From Actinomycetes bacterium (lineage in GTDB: Bacteria; Actinomycetota; Acidimicrobiia; Acidimicrobiales; Microtrichaceae): a stretch of DNA of 5,744 nucleotides. Below, piece after piece: positions 1 to 4,933 of the stretch (the stretch's first letter is position 1; every line of letters starts with the position of its first letter). The stretch is from positions 1 to 5,744 of the forward strand of contig JAFAFZ010000263.1 in the NCBI GenBank assembly GCA_023423215.1, in the 5' to 3' direction. The notes beneath the pieces are model-generated. The model was given only the letters and a program-made list of their open reading frames with translations, was not told where the DNA came from and made no database searches. Both the position numbers and the translations under genes were made by a program.

Positions 1-813
1 GGCGTCGTGCACGGCCTGACCCGCGTCCGCGGCATGACCCAGGACGACGCGCACATCTTCACGACCAAGGACCGCATGGCCGAGGAGCTGCGCTCGATCC
101 TCACCTTCGTGCTGGACCTGCTGCGCGACTACGGCCTGGACGACTTCTACCTGGAGCTGTCCACCAAGCCCGAGGGCAAGGCGGTCGGCACCGACGACGA
201 GTGGGCCGAGGCCACGGACGCGCTCAGCTCGGTCGCCGAGTCGATGGACATCGAGCTCGTGATGGACCCCGGCGGCGGCGCCTTCTACGGGCCGAAGATC
301 TCGGTCCAGGCCCGCGACGCCATCGGGCGCACCTGGCAGATGTCGACGATCCAGGTCGACTTCCAGCTGCCGCAGCGCTTCGAGATGACCTACGTCGGCA
401 ACGACGGCGAGCGCCACCAGCCGATCATGATCCACCGCGCGCTGTTCGGCTCGGTCGAGCGGTTCTTCGCCGTGCTCGTCGAGCACTACGCCGGCGCGTT
501 CCCGGCGTGGCTGGCGCCCGTGCAGGCCCGCGTGCTGCCGGTCTCCGAGGCGCACGCGGACTACGCGCACGAGGTCGCCGCCGAGCTGCGCTCGGGCGGG
601 TACCGGGTCGACGTCGCCGCCGCGGACGAGACGCTCGGCAACCGCATCCGTCGCGCCAAGGGCGAGAAGCTGCCGTACGTGCTCGTGGTCGGCGACGACG
701 ACGTGGCGAACCGCACGGTCGGGGTGAACCCGCGTGGCAACGACGTCGAGCGCGACGTCCCGCTCGCCGACTTCGTCGAGCGCCTCGGCACCGACGTCGC
801 CTCCAAGCGCTGA
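1..813 (+). CDS. thrS: Threonyl-tRNA synthetase, C-terminal part (5' end outside window)
   Basis: Charges tRNA-Thr with threonine in the cytoplasm. The frame is open from base 1, so the gene begins upstream; about 270 C-terminal residues are visible out of roughly 640-680 usual for the family. The window opens in class II motif 2 ([11 protein letters not shown], about 25-54). The His at 52-54 and the His at 433-435 (M-I-H-R-A) fit the second and third zinc ligands of bacterial ThrRS that select threonine; the Cys ligand lies upstream. Motif 3 is [11 protein letters not shown] (433-465). The anticodon-binding domain starts near P-A-W-L-A-P-V-Q (about 505) and runs to the stop, with the typical [18 protein letters not shown] segment at about 640-690. 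The HIT gene starts 5 nt after the stop. No defect is seen in the visible part. Confidence 0.97.
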   Translation, partial: GVVHGLTRVRGMTQDDAHIFTTKDRMAEELRSILTFVLDLLRDYGLDDFYLELSTKPEGKAVGTDDEWAEATDALSSVAESMDIELVMDPGGGAFYGPKISVQARDAIGRTWQMSTIQVDFQLPQRFEMTYVGNDGERHQPIMIHRALFGSVERFFAVLVEHYAGAFPAWLAPVQARVLPVSEAHADYAHEVAAELRSGGYRVDVAAADETLGNRIRRAKGEKLPYVLVVGDDDVANRTVGVNPRGNDVERDVPLADFVERLGTDVASKR

Positions 814-818
814 CCGCC

Positions 819-1367
819 GTGCCGCTCGACCAGCTGTGGGCGACCTGGCGGTCGCTCTACGTCACCGGATCGCCCGACAGCCGCCGTGCCCTGCCCGGCG
901 ACGACGATGCCGTCGACCACGAGCGCTCGCTCTTCGAGCGCATCCTGGCCTCGGGTGCGCCCGACGACGAGACCTTCATCCTGGAGCGGCGTGCGCACTG
1001 CTTCGCGATCCTCAACCGGTTCCCGTACACCTCGGGCCACCTCATGGTGCTGCCCAACCGGGCGGTCGCCGAGATCGAGGCGCTGGACGACGAGGAGTTC
1101 GAGCAGCTGTGGTCGACCGTGCGTGACGGCGTCGTCGCGCTGAAGCGGGCGTTCGGCTGCGACGGGGTCAACGTCGGGGTGAACCTCGGGCGCGCCGCCG
1201 GGGGCTCGCAGACCGACCACCTGCACGTGCACTGCGTGCCCCGCTGGGTCGGCGACGCCAACTTCATGGCGGTCGCCGGCGGGTCCCAGGTCATCCCCGT
1301 GGCGCTGGTCGACGCGTGGAGCTCCCTGCGGGCCGCGTGGCCGACCGACGGTACGCTCGCGCCATGA
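819..1367 (+). CDS. HIT-family protein, probable diadenosine tetraphosphate (Ap4A) phosphorylase, Rv2613c-like
   Basis: Cytosolic nucleotide hydrolase or transferase of 182 residues. The histidine triad H134-L-H136-V-H138 is intact, and H136 is the expected nucleophile. The sequence resembles mycobacterial Rv2613c (about 195 residues), which splits Ap4A with phosphate. Shared blocks are N66-R-F-P-Y-T-S-G-H-L-M-V-L-P79 and N122-L-G-x3-G-G-S130 before the triad, then P-R-W143-x-G-D-A-N-F. N122, G129, S130 and W143 have the same spacing as the Asn, Gly, Ser and Trp that I recall as functionally important in Rv2613c. A Cys (C139) follows the last triad His where Val is usual. The GTG start at 819 is chosen because it lies 5 nt after the thrS stop; the frame is open further upstream only as a shadow of thrS. 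No Shine-Dalgarno is visible, so translation is probably coupled to thrS. The stop overlaps the next start (ATGA). The exact substrate is inferred. Confidence 0.9.
   Translation: MPLDQLWATWRSLYVTGSPDSRRALPGDDDAVDHERSLFERILASGAPDDETFILERRAHCFAILNRFPYTSGHLMVLPNRAVAEIEALDDEEFEQLWSTVRDGVVALKRAFGCDGVNVGVNLGRAAGGSQTDHLHVHCVPRWVGDANFMAVAGGSQVIPVALVDAWSSLRAAWPTDGTLAP
1352..1357 (+). promoter_or_regulatory. Possible -10 element (TACGCT) for a leaderless transcript
   Basis: The hexamer fits the actinobacterial TANNNT -10 pattern and ends 6 nt before the ATG at 1364, the spacing typical of leaderless genes. No convincing -35 box or Shine-Dalgarno is visible. It lies inside the end of the HIT gene, so it may be chance. 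Confidence 0.3.
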
Positions 1368-1924
1368 CCGATCGTCCGACCGCCCCCGACGAGCCCCGCC
1401 CGCTCTCGGACGGCGACATCGTCGACGAGCTGCCCGAGGACCTGGACCTGACGGGCTTCGTCGGCCCCCACACCTTCCCGAACAACAACCGCCGGCGCAT
1501 CCCCGCCGTGCTGTACCTGCTCTTCGGTGCCGGCGCGATCCTGCTCTACGCGACCCGGGGCGAGTCCTCGCCGCTGGTGAACCTGGGCACCCTGTGGGCC
1601 GGGTTCGGCCTGGTGGCCTTCGGCGCCTACGGGCTGATCGCCGGGTGGACGCTGCGGGTCGAGGAGTCCGACGCGCTGGTGAGCGCCTCGACCAAGGTGG
1701 GCTTCCCGGTGGGCCACGCAGCGGCGCAGATGGCGTGGCGCGGCTGGCTCTCGCGGCCGACCTGGCGCATCCTCGCCTACTCGGACGAGAACCCGCCCAC
1801 CAAGCGCGGCATCGTGCTGGTGGACGGCGTCAGCGGTGACGTGGTCGAGGGGTTCTCCGAGCAGAACCCCGAGGACTGGACCCAGTTCGACCCCGCGGAC
1901 GTCGACCCGTCCACCAAGGGCTGA
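1364..1924 (+). CDS. Small two-helix membrane protein of unknown function between HIT gene and pgsA
   Basis: I do not recognise this 186-residue family. The N-terminus (1-45) is hydrophilic, acidic and proline-rich and ends in N-N-N-R-R-R just before the membrane. Two hydrophobic stretches follow: about 46-63 and about 72-96. The C-terminal half (about 98-186) is soluble, with a conserved-looking W-R-G-W-L-S-R-P-T-W-R-I-L-A-Y core (125-139) and a short segment resembling paired beta strands (G-I-V-L-V-D-G-V-S-G-D-V-V). The charges suggest that both termini are cytoplasmic (inference). The ATG at 1364 is preferred over the in-frame ATG at 1316 because it gives an ATGA overlap with the HIT stop and avoids 16 extra residues inside the HIT gene. 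A TANNNT hexamer (TACGCT, 1352-1357) lies 6 nt before this ATG. It could be an accessory factor for the downstream membrane lipid enzymes, but only its position supports that. Confidence 0.85.
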   Translation: MTDRPTAPDEPRPLSDGDIVDELPEDLDLTGFVGPHTFPNNNRRRIPAVLYLLFGAGAILLYATRGESSPLVNLGTLWAGFGLVAFGAYGLIAGWTLRVEESDALVSASTKVGFPVGHAAAQMAWRGWLSRPTWRILAYSDENPPTKRGIVLVDGVSGDVVEGFSEQNPEDWTQFDPADVDPSTKG

Positions 1925-1953
1925 GCTCCGAACCACAGGGCAGGGGACCGGCA

Positions 1954-1971
1954 CGGTTCTCAGGCGAACCG
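1954..1971 (+). other. Short hairpin downstream of the small membrane protein gene
   Basis: A 6-bp perfect inverted repeat, CGGTTC (1954-1959) and GAACCG (1966-1971), with a 6-nt loop. It lies 30 nt after the stop at 1924. There is no T-run after it, so it is not a classical intrinsic terminator. Its last two bases overlap the foot of the next hairpin; trimmed to 5 bp, the two stems abut. Confidence 0.45.
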
Positions 1972-2005
1972 GTCGCGGGTACTTCCCTCGTACGGACCGC
2001 GACCG
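1970..2005 (+). terminator. Strong bulged stem-loop, possible U-less terminator or structured regulatory element
   Basis: The outer 9-bp arms are CGGTCGCGG (1970-1978) and CCGCGACCG (1997-2005). They continue into a 4-bp inner stem, GTAC (1979-1982) and GTAC (1990-1993), with a 3-nt bulge (1994-1996) and a 7-nt loop (1983-1989), giving 13 pairs in all. It lies 45 nt after the stop at 1924 and just upstream of the -10-like hexamer at 2007. No T-tract follows. Its position suits a 3' end for the upstream unit, but it could equally act at the DNA level as a protein site. Confidence 0.45.
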
Positions 2006-2006
2006 C

Positions 2007-2012
2007 TACAGT
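2007..2012 (+). promoter_or_regulatory. Candidate -10 element (TACAGT) of the pgsA promoter
   Basis: TACAGT fits TANNNT. It would place the transcription start near 2019-2021, inside the 20-bp palindrome, and give a leader of about 25 nt carrying a Shine-Dalgarno. The region 17-18 bp upstream (about 1983-1989) has no good TTGACA match and falls in the loop of the hairpin, so the promoter call is moderate. Confidence 0.45.
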
Positions 2013-2030
2013 GCTAACTGCAGTTAGCAC
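2011..2030 (+). promoter_or_regulatory. Perfect 20-bp palindrome, probable repressor operator in front of pgsA
   Basis: Half-site GTGCTAACTG (2011-2020) is followed directly by its exact reverse complement CAGTTAGCAC (2021-2030), with no spacer. The site is AT-richer than its surroundings, starts inside the candidate -10 and ends 15 nt before the ATG at 2046. A dimeric repressor such as a TetR- or GntR-type protein bound here would cover the transcription start. The regulator is not encoded in the window and cannot be named from this site. It could also fold as a hairpin in RNA, though with almost no loop that is less favourable. Confidence 0.65.
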
Positions 2031-2035
2031 CCCAC

Positions 2036-2041
2036 GAGGAG
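2036..2041 (+). promoter_or_regulatory. Shine-Dalgarno sequence of pgsA
   Basis: GAGGAG ends 4 nt before the ATG at 2046. It is the clearest ribosome binding site in the window and fixes the pgsA start. The other genes here lack a comparable site. Confidence 0.75.
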
Positions 2042-2045
2042 CTCC

Positions 2046-2759
2046 ATGTTCGACGGTCAGTGGCGCAGCCAGGTCGACGCCGCAGTCAAGCCCATCGGCA
2101 ACAGCATCAAGAAGGCCGGCATCTCCGCGGACATGATCACCGCGACCGGCATCGTGATGGCGGTCGCCGCGGCCATCGCCATCGGCATGGGGCACCTGCA
2201 CCTGGGCCTGGTGCTGCTCATCCTGACCGGCGTGCCCGACCTGCTCGACGGCGCGGTCGCCAAGGCGTCCGGCAAGTCCTCGCTGCGCGGCGCCTTCTTC
2301 GACTCGGTGTCGGACCGCCTGACCGACGGCCTGCTCTTCGGCGGTCTCGCCTACTACCTGGTGCAGAGCGACGGGCGGCCCTGGGTGGTCATGCTGCCGG
2401 TCGCCGGCTACGTGTCGGCCTCGCTGGTCTCGTACATCCGAGCCAAGGCCGACGCCCTCGGCTTCGACGCCCACACCGGGATCGTCGAGCGTGCCGAGCG
2501 GTTCATCCTGCTCGCGATCGGTCTGCTCTTCTACCAGCAGCTCCTGCTGTGGGTGCTGGCGCTCATCATCGTCCTGAACGTGATCACCGCCGGGCAGCGC
2601 TTCGTCAAGGTCTGGGTCCAGGCGACCAACCAGACGCCGGCGCTGAGCGACCGTCGTCGACGCCGTGCCCGTCGCCCCGAGCGCTCGATGACCGAGCGCT
2701 GGCAGGCCAGGGCCGAGGCCCGCGGTCGCCAGGGCGGCCGCCGTCGTCCGAGCGCCTGA
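2046..2759 (+). CDS. pgsA: CDP-alcohol phosphatidyltransferase, probable phosphatidylinositol phosphate synthase
   Basis: Integral membrane enzyme of 237 residues, expected to join CDP-diacylglycerol and inositol 3-phosphate to give phosphatidylinositol phosphate and CMP at the cytoplasmic face. The CDP-alcohol phosphotransferase motif is D65-x2-D68-G69-x2-A72-K73-x8-G82-x3-D86-x3-D90. All four metal-binding Asp are present; Lys73 replaces the usual Arg. About six hydrophobic segments lie between residues 24 and 190. S129-Y-I-R132-A-K134-A and E148-R149-x-E151-R152 resemble the actinobacterial inositol phosphate synthase blocks (S-Y-x-K-A-R-A, E-R-x-E-R), which separates it from PG phosphate synthase. 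Residues about 196-237 form a very Arg-rich tail of unknown role. The ATG at 2046 has a good Shine-Dalgarno and a palindromic operator upstream. The acyltransferase starts 10 nt after the stop. Family is certain; the inositol phosphate acceptor is inferred from the motifs and from pimA nearby. Confidence 0.93.
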   Translation: MFDGQWRSQVDAAVKPIGNSIKKAGISADMITATGIVMAVAAAIAIGMGHLHLGLVLLILTGVPDLLDGAVAKASGKSSLRGAFFDSVSDRLTDGLLFGGLAYYLVQSDGRPWVVMLPVAGYVSASLVSYIRAKADALGFDAHTGIVERAERFILLAIGLLFYQQLLLWVLALIIVLNVITAGQRFVKVWVQATNQTPALSDRRRRRARRPERSMTERWQARAEARGRQGGRRRPSA

Positions 2760-2769
2760 CGCGCCTCGG

Positions 2770-3705
2770 GTGGAGCTCTCCGTCGGCGGCCTGCGGGTCG
2801 CCTCCGCCCTCGCGCGGTTCGTCCCCCCGGGCATCGGACGCGATCTGACCGACCGGATCGGACGCCTCGCCGCCGGCCGGTCCGAGGACCAGCGCCGCAT
2901 CGTCGAGGCCAACCTGCGCCGCGTCGACGAGTGGTCCGGTGCGACCTACGACGACGACGAGATGGGCCGGCGCGTCGAGCAGGTCTTCGAGCACTACGCG
3001 AACTACTGGCTCGAGTCCCTGCGCCTGCCCCACGTCTCGCTCGACGAGGTCGACCGCCGCTTCAGCTACGAGGGCCTCGAGCACGTCGTCACCCCGGCCC
3101 GTGAGGGGCGCAGCGTCGTCATGGCGCTCCCGCACCTGGGCGGGTGGGAGTGGGCCGGTCGGTGGCTCATGCAGGTCCAGGGCCTGCCGCTCGCCGTCGC
3201 CGTCGAACGCCTCGAGCCGCCCGAGCTCTACGAGTGGTTCCTCCGCTACCGCCGCGACGAGCTCGGCATGCAGGTCGTGCCGGTCGGCGGCGGCGCGGCG
3301 GCCGCGCTGGGCGGCGCGCTGCTGTCCGGCGCGACGCTCGCGCTGCTCTGCGACCGCGACGTCACCGGCGACGGCGTCGAGGTCGAGTTCTTCGGGGCGC
3401 CGACCCGTCTGCCCGGAGGCCCCGCGCTGCTCGCGCTGCGCGCCGAGCGACCGCTGGTCCCGGTCGGTGTGTTCGTGCAGGACGGCCACCACCACGCCGT
3501 GCTGCTGCCGCCGCTCGACACCGAGCGGCGTGGGCGCCTGCGCGCGGACGTGCAGCGCGTCACCCAGGACCTGGCACACGCGCTCGAGCAGCTGATCGCC
3601 CGTGACCCCGTGCAGTGGCACATGCTGGCGCCGGCCTGGCCGGACCTGGATCCGGCCGGCGGTGACGGGATCGCGGACGCCGGGGCGCCCGGCGGCCACG
3701 GGTAG
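2770..3705 (+). CDS. patA: LpxL/HtrB-type acyltransferase, probable PIM acyltransferase (PatA-like)
   Basis: Membrane-associated acyltransferase of 311 residues, the usual PatA size (about 300-315). In mycobacteria PatA moves palmitate from acyl-CoA to the mannose of PIM1/PIM2 on the cytoplasmic side. The catalytic HX4D/E motif is H122-L-G-G-W-E127, in the context M-A-L-P-H-L-G-G-W-E-W-A-G. The second block is C194-D-R-D197-x5-V-E204-V-E206-F-F-G209 with P-T-R-L-P-G-G-P after it; one of E204/E206 is the likely acid partner of H122. The N-terminal part has the family Y-A-N-Y-W-L-E-S-L-R-L-P segment (about 77-88). No clear transmembrane helix or signal peptide is seen, as expected for a peripheral enzyme. 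The GTG at 2770 lies 10 nt after the pgsA stop and fits the family length; it has no strong Shine-Dalgarno, so coupling to pgsA is likely. pimA starts 9 nt downstream. The acceptor is inferred from context. Confidence 0.9.
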   Translation: MELSVGGLRVASALARFVPPGIGRDLTDRIGRLAAGRSEDQRRIVEANLRRVDEWSGATYDDDEMGRRVEQVFEHYANYWLESLRLPHVSLDEVDRRFSYEGLEHVVTPAREGRSVVMALPHLGGWEWAGRWLMQVQGLPLAVAVERLEPPELYEWFLRYRRDELGMQVVPVGGGAAAALGGALLSGATLALLCDRDVTGDGVEVEFFGAPTRLPGGPALLALRAERPLVPVGVFVQDGHHHAVLLPPLDTERRGRLRADVQRVTQDLAHALEQLIARDPVQWHMLAPAWPDLDPAGGDGIADAGAPGGHG

Positions 3706-3708
3706 TCT
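3703..3708 (+). promoter_or_regulatory. Possible -10 element (TAGTCT) giving a leaderless pimA transcript
   Basis: The hexamer fits TANNNT and ends exactly 6 nt before the GTG at 3715. It includes the TAG stop of the upstream gene, so coincidence is possible. No -35 box is evident, and the upstream gap has no Shine-Dalgarno. Confidence 0.3.
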
Positions 3709-3714
3709 GCCGCC

Positions 3715-4812
3715 GTGCGCATCGGCCTGGTCTGCCCCTACAGCCTGAGCATCCCGGGGGGCGTGCAGGGCCAGGTGCTCTCGCTCGCACGATCGCTGCG
3801 TCGGCGCGGCCACGAGGCACGCGTCCTGGCACCGTGCGACGGCCCGCCGCCCGAGCTGTTCGTCACCTCGATCGGCAACTCGATCCCGACGGCGTCGAAC
3901 GGCTCGATCGCGCCGATCGCACCCGACCTGCCGGCGCAGCTGCGCACGATGCGGGCGCTCTGGGACGAGGACTTCGACGTCATCCACCTGCACGAGCCCT
4001 TCGCGCCGGGTCCGACCGTCACCGCGTCGCTCATCAAGCCGGCGCCGCTCGTCGGCACCTTCCACGCCGCCGGATCGCAGCCGATCTACCAGAAGTTCGG
4101 TCCGCTGGGGACCTGGTTCGGCCACCGGCTCGACGTGAAGGTCGCCGTGTCCGACGACGCGCTCGCGCTGATCGACGGCATGGTCCAGGGCGAGATCCGC
4201 GTGCTGTTCAACGGCATCGAGGGCGAGCGGTTCCGGACCGCCGAGCCGTGGCCCACCGAGGCGCCCACGGTGTTCTTCCTGGGTCGCCACGAGCCGCGCA
4301 AGGGGCTCGAGGTGCTGCTCCGAGCGGTGCCGAGCCTGCCCGCGGACACCCGGATCTGGGTCGCCGGCACCGGACCGGGGACCGACTCGTTGCGCGAACG
4401 GCACCCGGACCCGCGCATCGAGTGGCTCGGTCGCATCGACGACGACGAGCGCGACCGCCGCATGCGGGCGGCCTCGGTGTTCTGCGCGCCCTCGTTGGGG
4501 GGAGAGTCCTTCGGCGTCATCCTGCTCGAGGCGATGGCGGCCGGCACCCCGGTCGTCGGGTCCTCGATCCCCGGCTACTCGAAGGTCGCCGCGGACCCGG
4601 CAGGCGGGCACCCCGCCGCCCTGCTCGTCGAGCCCGGCGACGCCGAGGCGCTCGGCGACGCACTGCGCCAGGCGCTCGCGGGTGGCGAGCTGACCGACCG
4701 GCTGAGGTCCGCCGGCGACGCACGCGCCGCGGCCTTCGACCTGGAGCGGCTCTGCGACGTCTACCTCGACATCTACGCCGAGGTCATCGCCCGGGCGCGC
4801 GTCGCCGCCTGA
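3715..4812 (+). CDS. pimA: GT4 glycosyltransferase, probable phosphatidylinositol mannosyltransferase
   Basis: Transfers mannose from GDP-mannose to the 2-position of the inositol of PI, making PIM1 at the inner membrane face, the first committed step of PIM synthesis. The 365-residue protein has the two Rossmann domains of GT-B enzymes (about 1-165 and 180-350). Start M-R-I-G-L-V-C-P-Y-S and loop P14-G15-G16-V-Q sit at the same numbers as in mycobacterial PimA. H117 (T-F-H) corresponds to PimA His118. R191 and K196 in L-G-R-H-E-P-R-K-G correspond to Arg196 and Lys202, which bind the GDP-mannose phosphates. The EX7E motif is E264 to E272 in G-G-E-S-F-G-V-I-L-L-E-A-M-A-A-G-T. It is about 20 residues shorter than M. 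smegmatis PimA, mainly at the C-terminus. The GTG at 3715 follows the acyltransferase stop by 9 nt. PimB-type or other GT4 specificity is less likely given the motifs and neighbours. Confidence 0.93.
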   Translation: MRIGLVCPYSLSIPGGVQGQVLSLARSLRRRGHEARVLAPCDGPPPELFVTSIGNSIPTASNGSIAPIAPDLPAQLRTMRALWDEDFDVIHLHEPFAPGPTVTASLIKPAPLVGTFHAAGSQPIYQKFGPLGTWFGHRLDVKVAVSDDALALIDGMVQGEIRVLFNGIEGERFRTAEPWPTEAPTVFFLGRHEPRKGLEVLLRAVPSLPADTRIWVAGTGPGTDSLRERHPDPRIEWLGRIDDDERDRRMRAASVFCAPSLGGESFGVILLEAMAAGTPVVGSSIPGYSKVAADPAGGHPAALLVEPGDAEALGDALRQALAGGELTDRLRSAGDARAAAFDLERLCDVYLDIYAEVIARARVAA

Positions 4813-4845
4813 TCGACACGTCAGCACGCTGAGCAGGCTGTCGAC

Positions 4846-4872
4846 CCGGCGGTGCCGGCGGGGCCGGCGGTG
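4846..4872 (+). repeat. Three tandem copies of a 9-nt GC-rich repeat
   Basis: Units CCGGCGGTG (4846-4854), CCGGCGGGG (4855-4863) and CCGGCGGTG (4864-4872) follow each other without a gap and differ at a single base (4862). They lie in the spacer after pimA. In such GC-rich DNA this could arise by slippage; no function is apparent. Confidence 0.6.
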
Positions 4873-4884
4873 GCGACCGCCACC
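4869..4884 (+). other. Short hairpin in the pimA downstream spacer
   Basis: GGTGGC (4869-4874) pairs with GCCACC (4879-4884) around a 4-nt loop. It overlaps the last 9-nt repeat unit. With the inverted repeat TCGACA (4813-4818) and TGTCGA (4839-4844) just after the pimA stop, it could help end the pimA transcript, but there is no T-run. Confidence 0.35.
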
Positions 4885-4918
4885 TGCCCGCTGGTTCGGC
4901 TGCGCACGACCCACGTTG

Positions 4919-4924
4919 TAGCGT
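4919..4924 (+). promoter_or_regulatory. Candidate -10 element (TAGCGT) upstream of the M48-like gene
   Basis: TAGCGT fits TANNNT and ends 9 nt before the ATG at 4934, allowing a leaderless or nearly leaderless transcript. A weak -35-like TTCGGC lies at 4895-4900 (18-bp spacer). The hexamer overlaps the right arm of an inverted repeat, CCACG (4911-4915) and CGTGG (4922-4926). No Shine-Dalgarno is seen before the ATG. Confidence 0.4.
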
Positions 4925-4933
4925 GGCGCCCCG

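Noticed and set aside
201..818. Long upstream extension of the HIT reading frame
   Set aside because: This part is an Arg/Ala-rich shadow of thrS. HIT similarity begins after 819, and the family length fits the GTG start.
1316..1363. Earlier ATG start for the small membrane protein
   Set aside because: It adds 16 residues inside the HIT gene. The ATG at 1364 forms a standard ATGA overlap and has a TANNNT hexamer at 6 nt.
857..1954. 365-codon minus-strand frame opposite the HIT and membrane protein genes
   Set aside because: Antisense shadow with no recognisable motif; the + strand genes have clear family motifs or tight overlaps.
2011..2030. LexA (SOS) box reading of the palindrome
   Set aside because: The core AAC-N4-GTT is shared with actinobacterial LexA boxes, but the outer bases (GCT/AGC instead of TCG/CGA) do not match, and lipid genes are not typical SOS targets.
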